Assembly: GCF_002005225.1 (NCBI RefSeq)
Contig: NZ_CP019724.1
Span: 5,473,501-5,537,500 of the forward strand
Direction: 5' to 3'
From: Streptomyces pactum
Lineage (GTDB): Bacteria > Actinomycetota > Actinomycetes > Streptomycetales > Streptomycetaceae
Length of the DNA: 64,000 nucleotides
The notes beneath the pieces are model-generated. The model was not told the DNA's origin. It saw only the letters and a list, made by a program, of their open reading frames with translations, and ran no database searches. This document shows positions 55,001 to 63,095 of the stretch, piece after piece. Both the position numbers and the translations under genes were made by a program. Positions within the stretch are counted from its first letter, which is position 1. Every line of letters starts with the position of its first letter.

Positions 55001-55760
55001 CGGCGAGATCGCCTTCGAGGACGTGCACTTCGCCTACGGCGACGACGAGGAGGCGCTCGGCGGCATCGACCTGCGCATCCCCGCCGGGCAGACCGTCGCC
55101 TTCGTCGGCGAGACCGGCGCGGGCAAGTCGACGCTGGTCAAGCTCGTGGCCCGGTTCTACGACCCGACGGGCGGACGGGTGACCGTCGACGGACAGGACC
55201 TGCGCGACCTCGACCTCACCGGCTACCGGCACCGGCTCGGCGTCGTCCCGCAGGAGGCGTACCTCTTCCCCGGTACCGTCCGGGACGCCATCGCCTACGG
55301 CCGCCCGGACGCCACCGACGCCGAGGTCGAGGCGGCGGCGCGCGCGGTCGGCGCCCACGAGATGATCGCCACGCTGGAGGGCGGCTACCTTCACGACGTC
55401 GCCGAACGGGGCCGCAACCTCTCCGCCGGGCAGCGGCAGTTGATCGCGCTGGCCCGCGCCGAGCTGGTCGACCCCGACGTGCTGCTCCTCGACGAGGCGA
55501 CGGCGGCCCTGGACCTGGCCACGGAGGCGCAGGTCAACCAGGCCACCGACCGCATCGCGGGCCGCCGTACGACGCTCGTGGTGGCGCACCGGCTGACCAC
55601 GGCCGCCCGCGCGGACCGCGTCGTCGTCATGGACGGCGGCCGGGTCGCCGAGGACGGCACGCACGACGAACTGCTGGCGCTCGACGGACGGTACGCGCGA
55701 CTGTGGCGGACCTTCGTCGGGGCGGCCGAACCGGAGGAGCCGGTCGGCGTCCTGCGGTGA
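52029..55760 (+). CDS. Fused ABC exporter with two half-transporters
   Basis: 1243 aa: membrane domain 1 (about 15-310), ATPase 1 (about 340-575), linker (about 580-670), membrane domain 2 (about 670-970), ATPase 2 (about 995-1230). ATPase 1 has Walker A GSSGSGKST, signature LSGGQRQ and Walker B LLVLDDATSAVD, so Asp replaces the catalytic Glu. ATPase 2 has GETGAGKST, LSAGQRQ and VLLLDEATAALD with Glu. Both keep the His switch. This asymmetry is typical of heterodimeric exporters with one degenerate site. It probably exports lipids, drugs or metabolites. Start GTG 52029 with GGAGG site. Confidence 0.94.
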   Translation: MDAQRGWARRLAGYAWRYPKDVVLALGASLGGMAVMALVPLITKVIIDDVIGDKTRDMAVWAGLLIGAAVVVYVLTYIRRYYGGRLALDVQHDLRTDMYGTITRLDGRRQDELSTGQVVGRATSDLQLIQSLLFMLPMTIGNILLFLISLVIMAWLSPPLTLVALAVAPALWFIARRSRTRLHPATWYAQAQAAAVAGVVDGSVSGVRVVKGFGQEDQETGKLREVGRRLFAGRLRTIRLNATYTPALQAVPALGQVAMLALGGWLAVRGNITLGTFVAFSTYLAQLVGPVRMLAMVLTVGQQARAGTERVLELIDTEPGIEDGTRDLPADAPATVEFDDVAFGYASESGNSRPVLDGLSFEIRAGETLAVVGSSGSGKSTVSLLLPRFYDVTRGAVLVGGHDVRELTLDSLRAAIGLVPEDSFLFSDTVCANIAYGRPDATDEEIEAAARAAQAHRFISELPDGYDTTVGEHGLTLSGGQRQRVALARAILTDPRLLVLDDATSAVDARVEHEIHEALKQVMRGRTTLLIAHRRSTLGLADRIAVLDHGRLADLGTHEELQERSALYRRLLTDPDELGGVSPGHARPAEPREDTSVRDELDAEFDAERGVTPRLWTGDRAPKDTALAGTPATPELLAQVDALPPADGTPDVDEARAVQPEESYGLRRLLRGFRAPLLISLALVAVDAGMGLLLPVLIRHGIDEGVTQAALGAVWAASLLGLLAVLAQWTAQTGEIRMTGRTGERILYSLRLKIFAQLQRLGLDYYERELTGRIMTRMTTDVDALSTFLQTGLVTAFVSVVTFFGIMVALLVIDVELALVVFATLPPLIIATYFFRKASVKAYELARERVSSVNADLQESVAGLRIVQAFRREHDGGRRFAERSDSYRQARIRGQWLISVYFPFVQLLASAATAAVLVFGGARIDDATLTTGALVAYLLYIDLFFAPVQQLSQVFDGYQQASVSLGRIQELLREPTSTKAPDKPLGVGSLRGEIAFEDVHFAYGDDEEALGGIDLRIPAGQTVAFVGETGAGKSTLVKLVARFYDPTGGRVTVDGQDLRDLDLTGYRHRLGVVPQEAYLFPGTVRDAIAYGRPDATDAEVEAAARAVGAHEMIATLEGGYLHDVAERGRNLSAGQRQLIALARAELVDPDVLLLDEATAALDLATEAQVNQATDRIAGRRTTLVVAHRLTTAARADRVVVMDGGRVAEDGTHDELLALDGRYARLWRTFVGAAEPEEPVGVLR

Positions 55761-55861
55761 CCTCGCGCAACCATTCGACACGTGCCGCGCGTCCGTACAC
55801 CCGTACGTCGGCGGCGTCGTACGCCGGTGGCGCCGCACGACGCGGGCGGAGGGGGATCGCG

Positions 55862-56254
55862 GTGGGCAAGGGTGGGGCCGGAACACGCCGGCGGCTGGCG
55901 CTCGGCACGGCCGTGCTGACCGCGGCCGGGCTGCTCGCCGTAGCGGTGCCACAGGACGCGGAGGCCGCCGCGGCGTGCCCGGGCCGCAAGGTCCGCACAC
56001 TGCCGTTCTCCACCGGGTCCGTCCTCGTCTACAAGCGCGGCGGCTACCTGTGCGCCGTCACCGTCCCCAAGAGGCCCGGCACCAAGCGGCAGATGTCCGT
56101 CAGCGTGCGGGCGCGCGGCGGCCTGCCGGTCGTGGACTCGGGGCGGTACGCCTACCGGGCCGGCCCGGTGACCGTGCACGCCGGCAAGCGCTGCGTGTGG
56201 GTGCGGGGCAAGGTGTCCCGGGGTTCGGTCAGCTCCGGCTGGATCCTCTGCTGA
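55862..56254 (+). CDS. Small secreted Cys-containing protein
   Basis: 130 aa. A signal peptide (about 1-38, ending QDAEAAA) is followed by a compact, basic domain with four Cys (ACPGRK, GYLCAV, GKRCVWV, final WILC), suggesting two disulphides. Family not recognised. GTG 55862 has the GGAGGGGG ribosome site; GTG 55757, which overlaps the ABC stop, would add 35 residues. It follows the ABC gene by 101 bases. Confidence 0.75.
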   Translation: MGKGGAGTRRRLALGTAVLTAAGLLAVAVPQDAEAAAACPGRKVRTLPFSTGSVLVYKRGGYLCAVTVPKRPGTKRQMSVSVRARGGLPVVDSGRYAYRAGPVTVHAGKRCVWVRGKVSRGSVSSGWILC

Positions 56255-56350
56255 ACCGGCGACCCCGGCAGCCAATCTCCGATCTCCCCTGGTGCACGGG
56301 TGACTTGCTCCGATAGCTTCCGGCGCACATCTGTTTCACAGGGAGGGTGC

Positions 56351-57775
56351 ATGCGCAAGGCGCTCAGATGGCTGCTGGCGCTCGTGGTGCTCATAGGCAC
56401 CGTCAGCACGGCGGGCGCGGCCACCGCCGCCGAGCCGAAGGCCGTCGACATCAAGGACCGGCTGCTGTCCATACCGGGCATGAGCCTGATCGAGGAGAAG
56501 CCGTACACCGGTTACCGCTTCTTCGTCCTCAACTACACCCAGCCGGTCGACCACCGGCGCCCGTCCAAGGGCACGTTCCAGCAGCGGATCACCGTGCTGC
56601 ACAAGGACGTGGACCGCCCGACGGTCTTCTACACCGGCGGGTACAGCGTCTCCACCAACCCCAGCCGCCGCGAGCCGACCCAGATCGTGGACGGCAACCA
56701 GATCTCCATGGAGTACCGCTACTTCACCCCGTCCCGGCCCGAGCCGGCCGACTGGTCCAAGCTGGACATCTGGCAGGCGGCCAGCGACCAGCACCGCATC
56801 TTCGAGGCGCTCGAGCCGGTCTACTCCGAGAACTGGATCTCCACCGGCGGCTCCAAGGGCGGCATGACCGCCACCTACTACGAGCGCTTCTACCCGCGCG
56901 ACATGGACGGCGTCGTCGCCTACGTCGCCCCCAACGACGTGGTGAACCGCGAGGACAGGGCCTACGACCGCTTCTTCGCCCGCGTCGGCACCGAGGAGTG
57001 CCGCGACCGGCTGAACGGCGTGCAGCGCGAAGCGCTGGTGCGCCGGGCGCCGCTCAAGGAGAAGTACGAGGCGTACGCGGCCGAGAACGGCTACACCTTC
57101 GACACCATCGGCAGCCTGGACCGCGCGTACGAGGCCGTCGTGCTCGACTACGTCTGGGGCTTTTGGCAGTACAGCACCCTGAAGGACTGCGCCGACATCC
57201 CGGCCGACGCGAAGAACGCCACGGACGACGAGATCTGGAACTCCGTCGACACGATCTCCGGCTTCTCCTTCTACACGGACCAGGGCCTCGCCCCGTACAC
57301 GCCGTACTACTACCAGGCGGGCACGCAGTTGGGCGCGCCGACGATCCACTTCCCGCACATCGAGAAGAAGTACATCCGCTACGGCTACCAGCCGCCGCGC
57401 AACTTCGTGCCCAGGTCGATCCCGATGAGGTTCGAGCCGTGGGTGATGCGGGACGTCGACCGCTGGGTGCGGCACAACGCCGACCAGATGCTGTTCGTGT
57501 ACGGCGAGAACGACCCGTGGGGTGCCGAACCCTTCCGCCTCGGGCACGGCGCGCGTGACTCCTACGTCCTCACCGCGCCCGGCATGAACCACGGAGCCAA
57601 CGTGGCCGGCCTGGTGCCCGAGGAGAAGGCCCTCGCCACGGCCCGCATCCTCGACTGGGCGGGCGTCGCCCCCGCCGAGGTCCGGGAGAACCCGTCGGCG
57701 GCCGAGCCGCTGGCGACGTTCGACGCCCGACTGGACAAGCGGGACGTACAGCGCGAGCCGGCGCTGCGCCCGTAG
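56351..57775 (+). CDS. Secreted S37-family (PS-10) tripeptidyl aminopeptidase
   Basis: 474 aa. Signal peptide (about 1-27). An alpha/beta-hydrolase peptidase of family S37, known from the prolyl-tripeptidyl aminopeptidase of S. mobaraensis. The triad is visible: Ser about 168 in STGGSKGGMT, Asp about 388 in GENDPWGAE, His about 414 in GMNHGANVAG. It removes N-terminal tripeptides from secreted proteins or peptides. Start ATG 56351 with GGGAGGG site. Convergent with the lipoprotein gene. Confidence 0.93.
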   Translation: MRKALRWLLALVVLIGTVSTAGAATAAEPKAVDIKDRLLSIPGMSLIEEKPYTGYRFFVLNYTQPVDHRRPSKGTFQQRITVLHKDVDRPTVFYTGGYSVSTNPSRREPTQIVDGNQISMEYRYFTPSRPEPADWSKLDIWQAASDQHRIFEALEPVYSENWISTGGSKGGMTATYYERFYPRDMDGVVAYVAPNDVVNREDRAYDRFFARVGTEECRDRLNGVQREALVRRAPLKEKYEAYAAENGYTFDTIGSLDRAYEAVVLDYVWGFWQYSTLKDCADIPADAKNATDDEIWNSVDTISGFSFYTDQGLAPYTPYYYQAGTQLGAPTIHFPHIEKKYIRYGYQPPRNFVPRSIPMRFEPWVMRDVDRWVRHNADQMLFVYGENDPWGAEPFRLGHGARDSYVLTAPGMNHGANVAGLVPEEKALATARILDWAGVAPAEVRENPSAAEPLATFDARLDKRDVQREPALRP

Positions 57776-57815
57776 TACCGGTGGCTGTGCCCGGCCCGCT
57801 GAGCCGCTGACGCGC

Positions 57816-58499
57816 TCACAACGGCCGGGCGCAGCCCACCGGCCGTTCGCCGCCGAGGCGGACGTAGAGGCCGGTCGAGGCGGGGCAGTCGGACCGTACG
57901 GCGACCGCCTCGACCACCTTGAACTGCGGCTTCTGCTCGCCCTTGCCGTCGCACGCGGTCTCGCGGACCTTGCCGTTCCCGGCGTCGTGCACGCAGTCGC
58001 CGACGATGGTGCGCGGGCCGCCCCCGCCGCCCGGGTCACCGGGGTGCGGCGGCTGGAGACCCCGCATGCAGGCGTAGCCCCGCGGCACGGCCCCGTCGCC
58101 GTCCTCGTCGGCGGAAGGGCGCTGCTCGCTGATGTGCAGCACGAAGTCGGTGGTCGCGGGGCACGGCGGCCCGTCCTCGGCACGGCCGTCCTCCCGGGCC
58201 ACGACCCGTGCCGCCGCCCGCTCGCTGTCGCACGGCACCTCGGTGAAGCTGACCGTCCCGAACGAGCTGCACTCGTCGATCGCCAGGAACACCGCCCCGT
58301 ACCCGGAGGGCCGCACGCCGGCAGGCGCCGAGCCGGAGGCAGCCTCCCCGCCGAGCCGCCCGCCCCCGTGCGCGCCACTGCCACTGCCGCCGCCGCTGTC
58401 CCCACCCGCCAGGCCCGCCGGGCGCTGGCAGCCCGTCAGCAGCACGGCACACAGCGCCGTCAGGGCGCAGAGCACCCCCGCAGCCCGTCTCTCACCCAT
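57816..58499 (-). CDS. Cys-rich lipoprotein
   Basis: 227 aa. N-terminal lipobox VLLTGC (Cys about 24), a Gly/Ser-rich spacer, then a domain containing ten or so Cys in patterns such as DECSSFG, VPCDSE, PPCPATTD, YACMRGL, GDCVHDAGNGKV. The second half repeats the pattern of the first, suggesting two similar modules binding extracellularly. Unknown function. Start ATG 58499; a longer upstream reading is not supported. Confidence 0.8.
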   Translation of the reverse strand: MGERRAAGVLCALTALCAVLLTGCQRPAGLAGGDSGGGSGSGAHGGGRLGGEAASGSAPAGVRPSGYGAVFLAIDECSSFGTVSFTEVPCDSERAAARVVAREDGRAEDGPPCPATTDFVLHISEQRPSADEDGDGAVPRGYACMRGLQPPHPGDPGGGGGPRTIVGDCVHDAGNGKVRETACDGKGEQKPQFKVVEAVAVRSDCPASTGLYVRLGGERPVGCARPL

Positions 58500-58637
58500 C
58501 GCCGTCCCCCCGGATCCCCGGTCCAGCGTGACCCGCCGCAGCGGGCCACGCCAGACGCGCGGGGGTGCATTGCGCACGGGTGACGGGAGCGCCCCCGGCG
58601 CGTGGCGTAGGCCGCGCTACGTCCTAGGGCCGGTACG

Positions 58638-60482
58638 TCACCGGTACGTCAGCCCGTGCCCGAGGGGGTACAGCACCTTCGTCGGATCATCCGCCCGCAC
58701 CACCGGCACCGGCAGTCGGCCGCGCGGCCGTACCCGCCCCGCGATCACCCGGGCCGCCGCCCGTACCTCGACGTCGGTCCAGGAGTACGCGGCGAGGCAG
58801 GCGCGGACCTCCGGGAGCCGGGCCACGTCGTAGGGATTGCGGACGGCGACCGCGACGACGGGCTTGCCCGTCTCCAGCAGCCGTGCCACCAGCGTGCGCT
58901 GGCTGCCGGCCGCGGTGACGTTGTAGGTGGCGACCACCACCGCGTCGGCGTCGCCGGCCGCCGCGACCGCGCGGTCGATGACGGCGGCGGAGGGCGCGGT
59001 GCCGGTGGACAGGGCGGTGGCCGTGAAGCCCAGCTCCGTCAGTTCGCCCGCGAGGACGCCCGTGGGCGGCCCGGTGGTGCCCGAGGGGGAGGCGGGGTCG
59101 GCGCCCACGACGAGCACCCTGCGGTGCTCCCGGCGCGACAGCGGCAGCAGCCGACCCTCGTTGACCAGCAGCGTGGTGGTCCGCTCGGCGATCCGGTCGG
59201 CCGCGGCCAGGTGCCCCCGGGTGCCGACGGTGCGGTCGACGTCCCGCCGGCTGGTGCGGGCGTCCCGGAACAGGCCCAGCTTCGCCTTCAGCCGCAGCAC
59301 CCGCAGGATCGATTCGTCGAGCCGCGCCTCGGTCAGTTCACCGTCCCGTACGGCCGTCAGCACCGCGTTCCAGGCGAGGTCCAGGTGCGGCGGGTTGAGC
59401 AGTTGGTCGACGCCGGCCTTCAGCGCCAGCACCGGCACCCGTTCGTCGCCGTACTTGGTCCGTACGCCCTCCATGCCGAGGGAGTCGGTGACCACGACCC
59501 CGTCGTAGCCGAGCTCCTCGCGCAGGATGCCGGTGAGGATGGGCCGGGAGAGGGTGGCCGGGTCGCCGGAGTCGTCGAGCGCCGGGACCACGAGGTGGGC
59601 GGTCATGATCGCGTCGATGCCGGCGTCGATGGCCGCGCGGAAGGGCGGGGCGTCCAGCTCCTCCCACTGCGCACGGCTGTGCGTGATGACCGGGAGTCCG
59701 GTGTGGCTGTCGGTGGCGGTGTCACCGTGCCCGGGGAAGTGCTTGGCGCACGCGGCGACCCCGGACCGCTGATACCCCGTCACCTCCGCGGCCACCAGCT
59801 CCGACACCGCCTCCGGATCGGCGCCGAAGGACCGGACGCCGATCACGGGGTTGGCCGGGTTGACGTTCACGTCGGCGACGGGGGAGTAGTCCTGGCGGAT
59901 GCCCATCGCGTGCAGCTCGGCGCCCGCGATGCGGCCGAGGGTTCGGGCGTCGGAGCGCGACCCGCCCGCACCGATGGCCATCGCGCCCGGGAAGAGGGTC
60001 GCCGGCTCGCCCACGCGGGCCACTATCCCGTGCTCCTGGTCGGTGGAGATGAGCACCGGCAGGCCGCGCGGCAGCGCCAGGGACGCCTGCTGGATGCCGT
60101 TGGACAGGTCGGCGATCTGGTGCGGATCGCGGGTGTTGTGCGCCCAGGCGAAGTAGATGACGCCGCCGACCCGGTACTTGGCGACCAGCTCGGCCGCGGT
60201 GCGGACGCCGATCTCCTTCAGGTTGGCGTCGACGTCGGCCTGGTCGGGGTCGGTGGCGGAGTGGCCGTAGACCCGCATGACGAAGAGCTGGCCGACCTTC
60301 TCCTCCAGCGTCATGCGGGAGATGAGGGCCCGGAGCCTGTCGTCGTCGGGCCGGCGGGCGCCGGCGTGCGCGGTGCCGCCGCCGGCCGCCAGGGTCGCGG
60401 TGACGACCGCGGTGGCGGTGAGGACGGTACGTCTGGAGGGCTGTGCGGTGCTTCCCGTGCCGGCCGTGCTGCTGTGGTGCAC
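58638..60482 (-). CDS. Secreted GH3 beta-N-acetylhexosaminidase (NagZ-like)
   Basis: 614 aa. A Tat-type signal (SRRTVLTATAVVTATLAAGG) is followed by the GH3 catalytic domain (about 50-400) with the NagZ-like dyad segment KHFPGHGDT and DSHTGLP, and the nucleophile Asp in VVVTDSLGM. A C-terminal GH3 domain (about 420-590) follows. It probably releases GlcNAc from chitin or muropeptides. GTG 60482 has the AAGGAG site. An inverted repeat lies upstream (60535-60571). Confidence 0.92.
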   Translation of the reverse strand: MHHSSTAGTGSTAQPSRRTVLTATAVVTATLAAGGGTAHAGARRPDDDRLRALISRMTLEEKVGQLFVMRVYGHSATDPDQADVDANLKEIGVRTAAELVAKYRVGGVIYFAWAHNTRDPHQIADLSNGIQQASLALPRGLPVLISTDQEHGIVARVGEPATLFPGAMAIGAGGSRSDARTLGRIAGAELHAMGIRQDYSPVADVNVNPANPVIGVRSFGADPEAVSELVAAEVTGYQRSGVAACAKHFPGHGDTATDSHTGLPVITHSRAQWEELDAPPFRAAIDAGIDAIMTAHLVVPALDDSGDPATLSRPILTGILREELGYDGVVVTDSLGMEGVRTKYGDERVPVLALKAGVDQLLNPPHLDLAWNAVLTAVRDGELTEARLDESILRVLRLKAKLGLFRDARTSRRDVDRTVGTRGHLAAADRIAERTTTLLVNEGRLLPLSRREHRRVLVVGADPASPSGTTGPPTGVLAGELTELGFTATALSTGTAPSAAVIDRAVAAAGDADAVVVATYNVTAAGSQRTLVARLLETGKPVVAVAVRNPYDVARLPEVRACLAAYSWTDVEVRAAARVIAGRVRPRGRLPVPVVRADDPTKVLYPLGHGLTYR

Positions 60483-60534
60483 GTGCGCTCCTTCCGGAGT
60501 GATCCGCTGGGGAATCGCTGGAGAGGTGCTGAAG

Positions 60535-60571
60535 GAAACTTCCAAGGAGTCACCAATATCCGGGAAGTTTC
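60535..60571. promoter_or_regulatory. Inverted repeat upstream of GH3 gene
   Basis: GAAACTTCC (60535-60543) and GGAAGTTTC (60563-60571), 9-bp arms, 19-base spacer, about 53 bases upstream of the GTG start. A regulator site is plausible. Confidence 0.5.
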
Positions 60572-61045
60572 TGCCAGTCAAGGGAGCGCACAGGAGTCTC
60601 CCGAAGCGGCGGAGGGCGGGCCGCAGGGGCCGCCGTCGGCGCCAGGGAGGGGCGGCGCCGACGGCGACGCGCTGCCGGCCGCGGTACGACGGAGAGGGTG
60701 GTCAGCGGTCGCAGCCAGCAGCGAGGCCGACACCGCACCGCGCAGACTCATCCGGCAGCGTGCGGATTGGACGGGCGGGGCGGGGACGGGGTTCCCCGTT
60801 CGGCCGGGTTTCCGCGAGTGGGTGGCCGAGCGAGTGGTCTTGGCCGCCGGACGGGGCTGTCGGACGTGACGGCCGGACGTGACGGCCGGACGTGACGACC
60901 GGACGTGGCTGTCGGACGTGACGGCCGGACGTGGCCGCCGGTCAGGAGCACCGGTCGTGGTCACCCGCACGCGGTCGCCGGACGCGTCCGCGGCCCGCCG
61001 TGAATTCGTTGGACGGCCTCCCGCGCCGGCGGAAGAATCCGTCCG
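60572..61045. other. Gene-free interval between GH3 and acetyltransferase genes
   Basis: No gene is supported. It contains GC-rich sequence and the 13-bp tandem repeat array at 60848-60938. The acetyltransferase promoter should lie at the right end. Confidence 0.65.
60848..60938. repeat. 13-bp tandem repeat array (7 copies)
   Basis: Seven consecutive 13-bp units based on CGGACGTGACGGC, with three exact copies and four that vary at the 3' end or centre. Non-coding. Confidence 0.9.
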
Positions 61046-61684
61046 GTGACGTTCACACTGAAGGGCCCGGTCCTCGAAGGCACGCTGGTACGGCTGGAAC
61101 CGCTGGGCCCGCACCACGCGGCCGACCTGGCCGTGGCCGCCGAGGAGGACCGCGGCACCTACGCGTTCACCTGGGTGCCGAGGGCCGACGAGGTCGGCTC
61201 CTACATCGACACCCAACTGGCCAGGGCGGCCACGGGACGGCTGGCGCCCTACGCGCAGGTGTCCCTCGCCACCGGCCGGGCGGTCGGCGCCACCTCCTAC
61301 TGGGAACCCCGTTCCTGGCTGACGGACGACGCCATCGACGCGATCGAGGTCGGCTTCACCTGGCTGGCGCCCTCGGCCCAGGGCACGGGCGTCAACGCCG
61401 AGGCCAAGCTGCTCCTGTTCCGCCACGCCTTCGAGGTCTGGCAGGTGTCCCGGGTCGACCTGAAGACCGACGCCCGCAACGACCGCTCCCGCGCCGCGAT
61501 CGAGTCGGCCGGCGCCCGCTTCGAGGGCGTGCTGCGCAACTGGTCCCGCTCCTGGGCGCCGGGCGAGGAGGGCCGGCTGCGCGACTCCGCGATCTACTCG
61601 GTCACGGCGGCGGAGTGGCCGCGGTGCCGGGAGCGGCTGGAGCGCCGGGTGCGGTCCGCGACATCGGCATCGGCACCCGCGTAG
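61046..61684 (+). CDS. GNAT acetyltransferase (RimJ/RimL-like)
   Basis: 212 aa. The fold is visible from [20 protein letters not shown] near the N-terminus to [20 protein letters not shown], the acetyl-CoA loop Q-G-T-G, and [21 protein letters not shown]. Acts on an amino group of a protein or small molecule; not more can be said. Start GTG 61046. The C-terminus runs into the repeat region, ending ATSASAPA. Confidence 0.88.
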   Translation: MTFTLKGPVLEGTLVRLEPLGPHHAADLAVAAEEDRGTYAFTWVPRADEVGSYIDTQLARAATGRLAPYAQVSLATGRAVGATSYWEPRSWLTDDAIDAIEVGFTWLAPSAQGTGVNAEAKLLLFRHAFEVWQVSRVDLKTDARNDRSRAAIESAGARFEGVLRNWSRSWAPGEEGRLRDSAIYSVTAAEWPRCRERLERRVRSATSASAPA

Positions 61685-62023
61685 GCGCCCGCACCCACGT
61701 CCACGCCCGCGCCCACGCCCGCGCCCGCTTCCACGCCCGCGTCCATGCCCGCGCCCGCGTCGGGGCCCGCGTCCACGCCCATACCCGCGCCCGCGCCCAC
61801 GCCCGCGCCTGCGCCCGCACCCACGCCTGCGCCCGCTTCCGCGCCCGCGTCCATGCCCATACCCGCGCCCACGCCCGCGCCCACGCCGGGCCCGCGTCCA
61901 CGCCCGCGTAGGGACCCACGCCTGCGCCCGTGTCGGCGCCTGCGTCGGAGTCCGCGTCGGAGTCCGCGCCGGTGCCTGCGTCTGCGCCCGCGTCTGCGCC
62001 GGCGCCCGCGTCCACGCCCGCGC
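61685..62023. repeat. Hexamer-rich low-complexity region
   Basis: About 340 bases of imperfect CGCCCG, CCCACG and CGCGCC hexamers, with few exceptions, between two convergent genes. In the second half (about 61920-62023) the unit shifts to GTCGGCGCCTGC-like sequence. All frames give His/Ala/Arg or Pro/Ala strings, so I regard it as non-coding. Confidence 0.9.
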
Positions 62024-62824
62024 TCAGGCCGCGTCGCTGAGCAGCCGGGCGAGGTGCTCGCGCCCCGCGTCCAGCAGTTCCGGCAGCGGGGCGGCCGACT
62101 CGTACCAGCGCTTCTCGTACTCCCAGCACAGCCAGCCGTCCCAGTTGTGGCGGGAGAGGACGTCCACCACCTCGGTGAGCGGCAGTACGCCGGCGCCCAG
62201 CGGCAGCGGGGTCGTGTCGTCGGCGGAGGCGATGTCCTTGACCTGGACGTAGCCGAGGTGCGGGGCGAGGGCCAGGTAGCTGTCCGAGGGCTGCTCGCCG
62301 CCCAGCCAGGTGTGCATCACGTCCCACAGGGCGCCGACCTGGCGGTGCCCGACCAGACCGAGGACGCGCATCGCGTCGGCGCCGGTGCGGTGCGAGTCGT
62401 GGGTCTCGAGGAGGATGCGCACGTCCAGCTCGGCGGCGTACTCGGCGGCAGTGCCCAGTCGCCGGGCCGCCGTGGCGTCGGCCTCCTCGGGGCTCTGGCC
62501 GGTGCCGCCGCCGGGGAAGACCCGGACGTACGGGGCGCCCAGGTCGCGGGCCAGGTCGAGCAGGGCACGGATCTCGGAGACCGTGGCGTCGTCGTCACCG
62601 GGCGCGGCGACGCGCGCGTACCCCGCCAGGCTCAGCAGCTCAACGCCCGCCTCCTTGAAACCGGCCGCCACCGCGGCCCGTTCCCCTGGGGGCAGGCCCG
62701 GGTGCACCGGCTCCTCGGGGTGGGCGCGCAACTCGACGCCGTGGTAGCCGTGGGCGGTCGCGAGCCCCAGTACGTCGGTCAGGGGCAGGCCGGGGACACC
62801 GAGGGTGGAGAACGCCAGCTTCAT
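62024..62824 (-). CDS. Sugar phosphate isomerase/epimerase family (AP endonuclease 2 fold)
   Basis: 266 aa. A TIM-barrel protein of the xylose isomerase-like family. Metal-site residues are visible in ILLETHDSHRTG (Glu), GALWDVMHTWLGG (Asp, His) and HLGYVQVKD (His), with a C-terminal CWEYEKRW Glu. Substrate unknown; probably a sugar or inositol derivative. Start ATG 62824 (GTG 62830 possible). Upstream lies a LacI gene on the same strand, which may control it. Confidence 0.88.
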   Translation of the reverse strand: MKLAFSTLGVPGLPLTDVLGLATAHGYHGVELRAHPEEPVHPGLPPGERAAVAAGFKEAGVELLSLAGYARVAAPGDDDATVSEIRALLDLARDLGAPYVRVFPGGGTGQSPEEADATAARRLGTAAEYAAELDVRILLETHDSHRTGADAMRVLGLVGHRQVGALWDVMHTWLGGEQPSDSYLALAPHLGYVQVKDIASADDTTPLPLGAGVLPLTEVVDVLSRHNWDGWLCWEYEKRWYESAAPLPELLDAGREHLARLLSDAA

Positions 62825-62879
62825 GACCACGGAGCGTACCCGCCGCCGCCTCCGCCACTCCTCTCACCGGTCGGGTGTC

Positions 62880-63030
62880 GCCGCCCCGGCCCGTCCAGCG
62901 CTCGCGGAGGGGCGTCGCGCAGACCGACCCACCCGGTTCGTCGAGCGCTTGTGTGCCGGCGTCGCGCAGCCCGCCCCGGCCCGCCCAGCCCGTCCGGCGT
63001 TCGAGGACGAGGCCGTTCACGCCGAAGCAG
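62880..63030. repeat. Dispersed Streptomyces-type intergenic repeat
   Basis: Contains CGTCCGGCGTTCGAGGACGA, a motif I know from many Streptomyces intergenic regions, preceded by degraded copies (CGTCCAGCGCTCG, CGTCGAGCGCTTG) and a duplicated GGCGTCGCGCAG. Non-coding. Confidence 0.7.
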
Positions 63031-63031
63031 G

Positions 63032-63059
63032 GGTCTGGGGGCGGCAGCCCCCAGACCCA
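63032..63059 (-). terminator. Hairpin after LacI gene
   Basis: Perfect stem GGGTCTGGGGG / CCCCCAGACCC (63032-63042 with 63049-63059), 6-base loop, 37 bases past the LacI-type stop codon. It is often coupled to the dispersed repeat next to it. Confidence 0.85.
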
Positions 63060-63095
63060 CACCGACGCGGGGCGCCGGAGGAACCACCGGCACGC

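Noticed and set aside
51681..56000. 1439-codon minus-strand frame opposite the ABC exporter
   Set aside because: Antisense of a high-GC gene, without a ribosome site; the plus strand has all ABC motifs.
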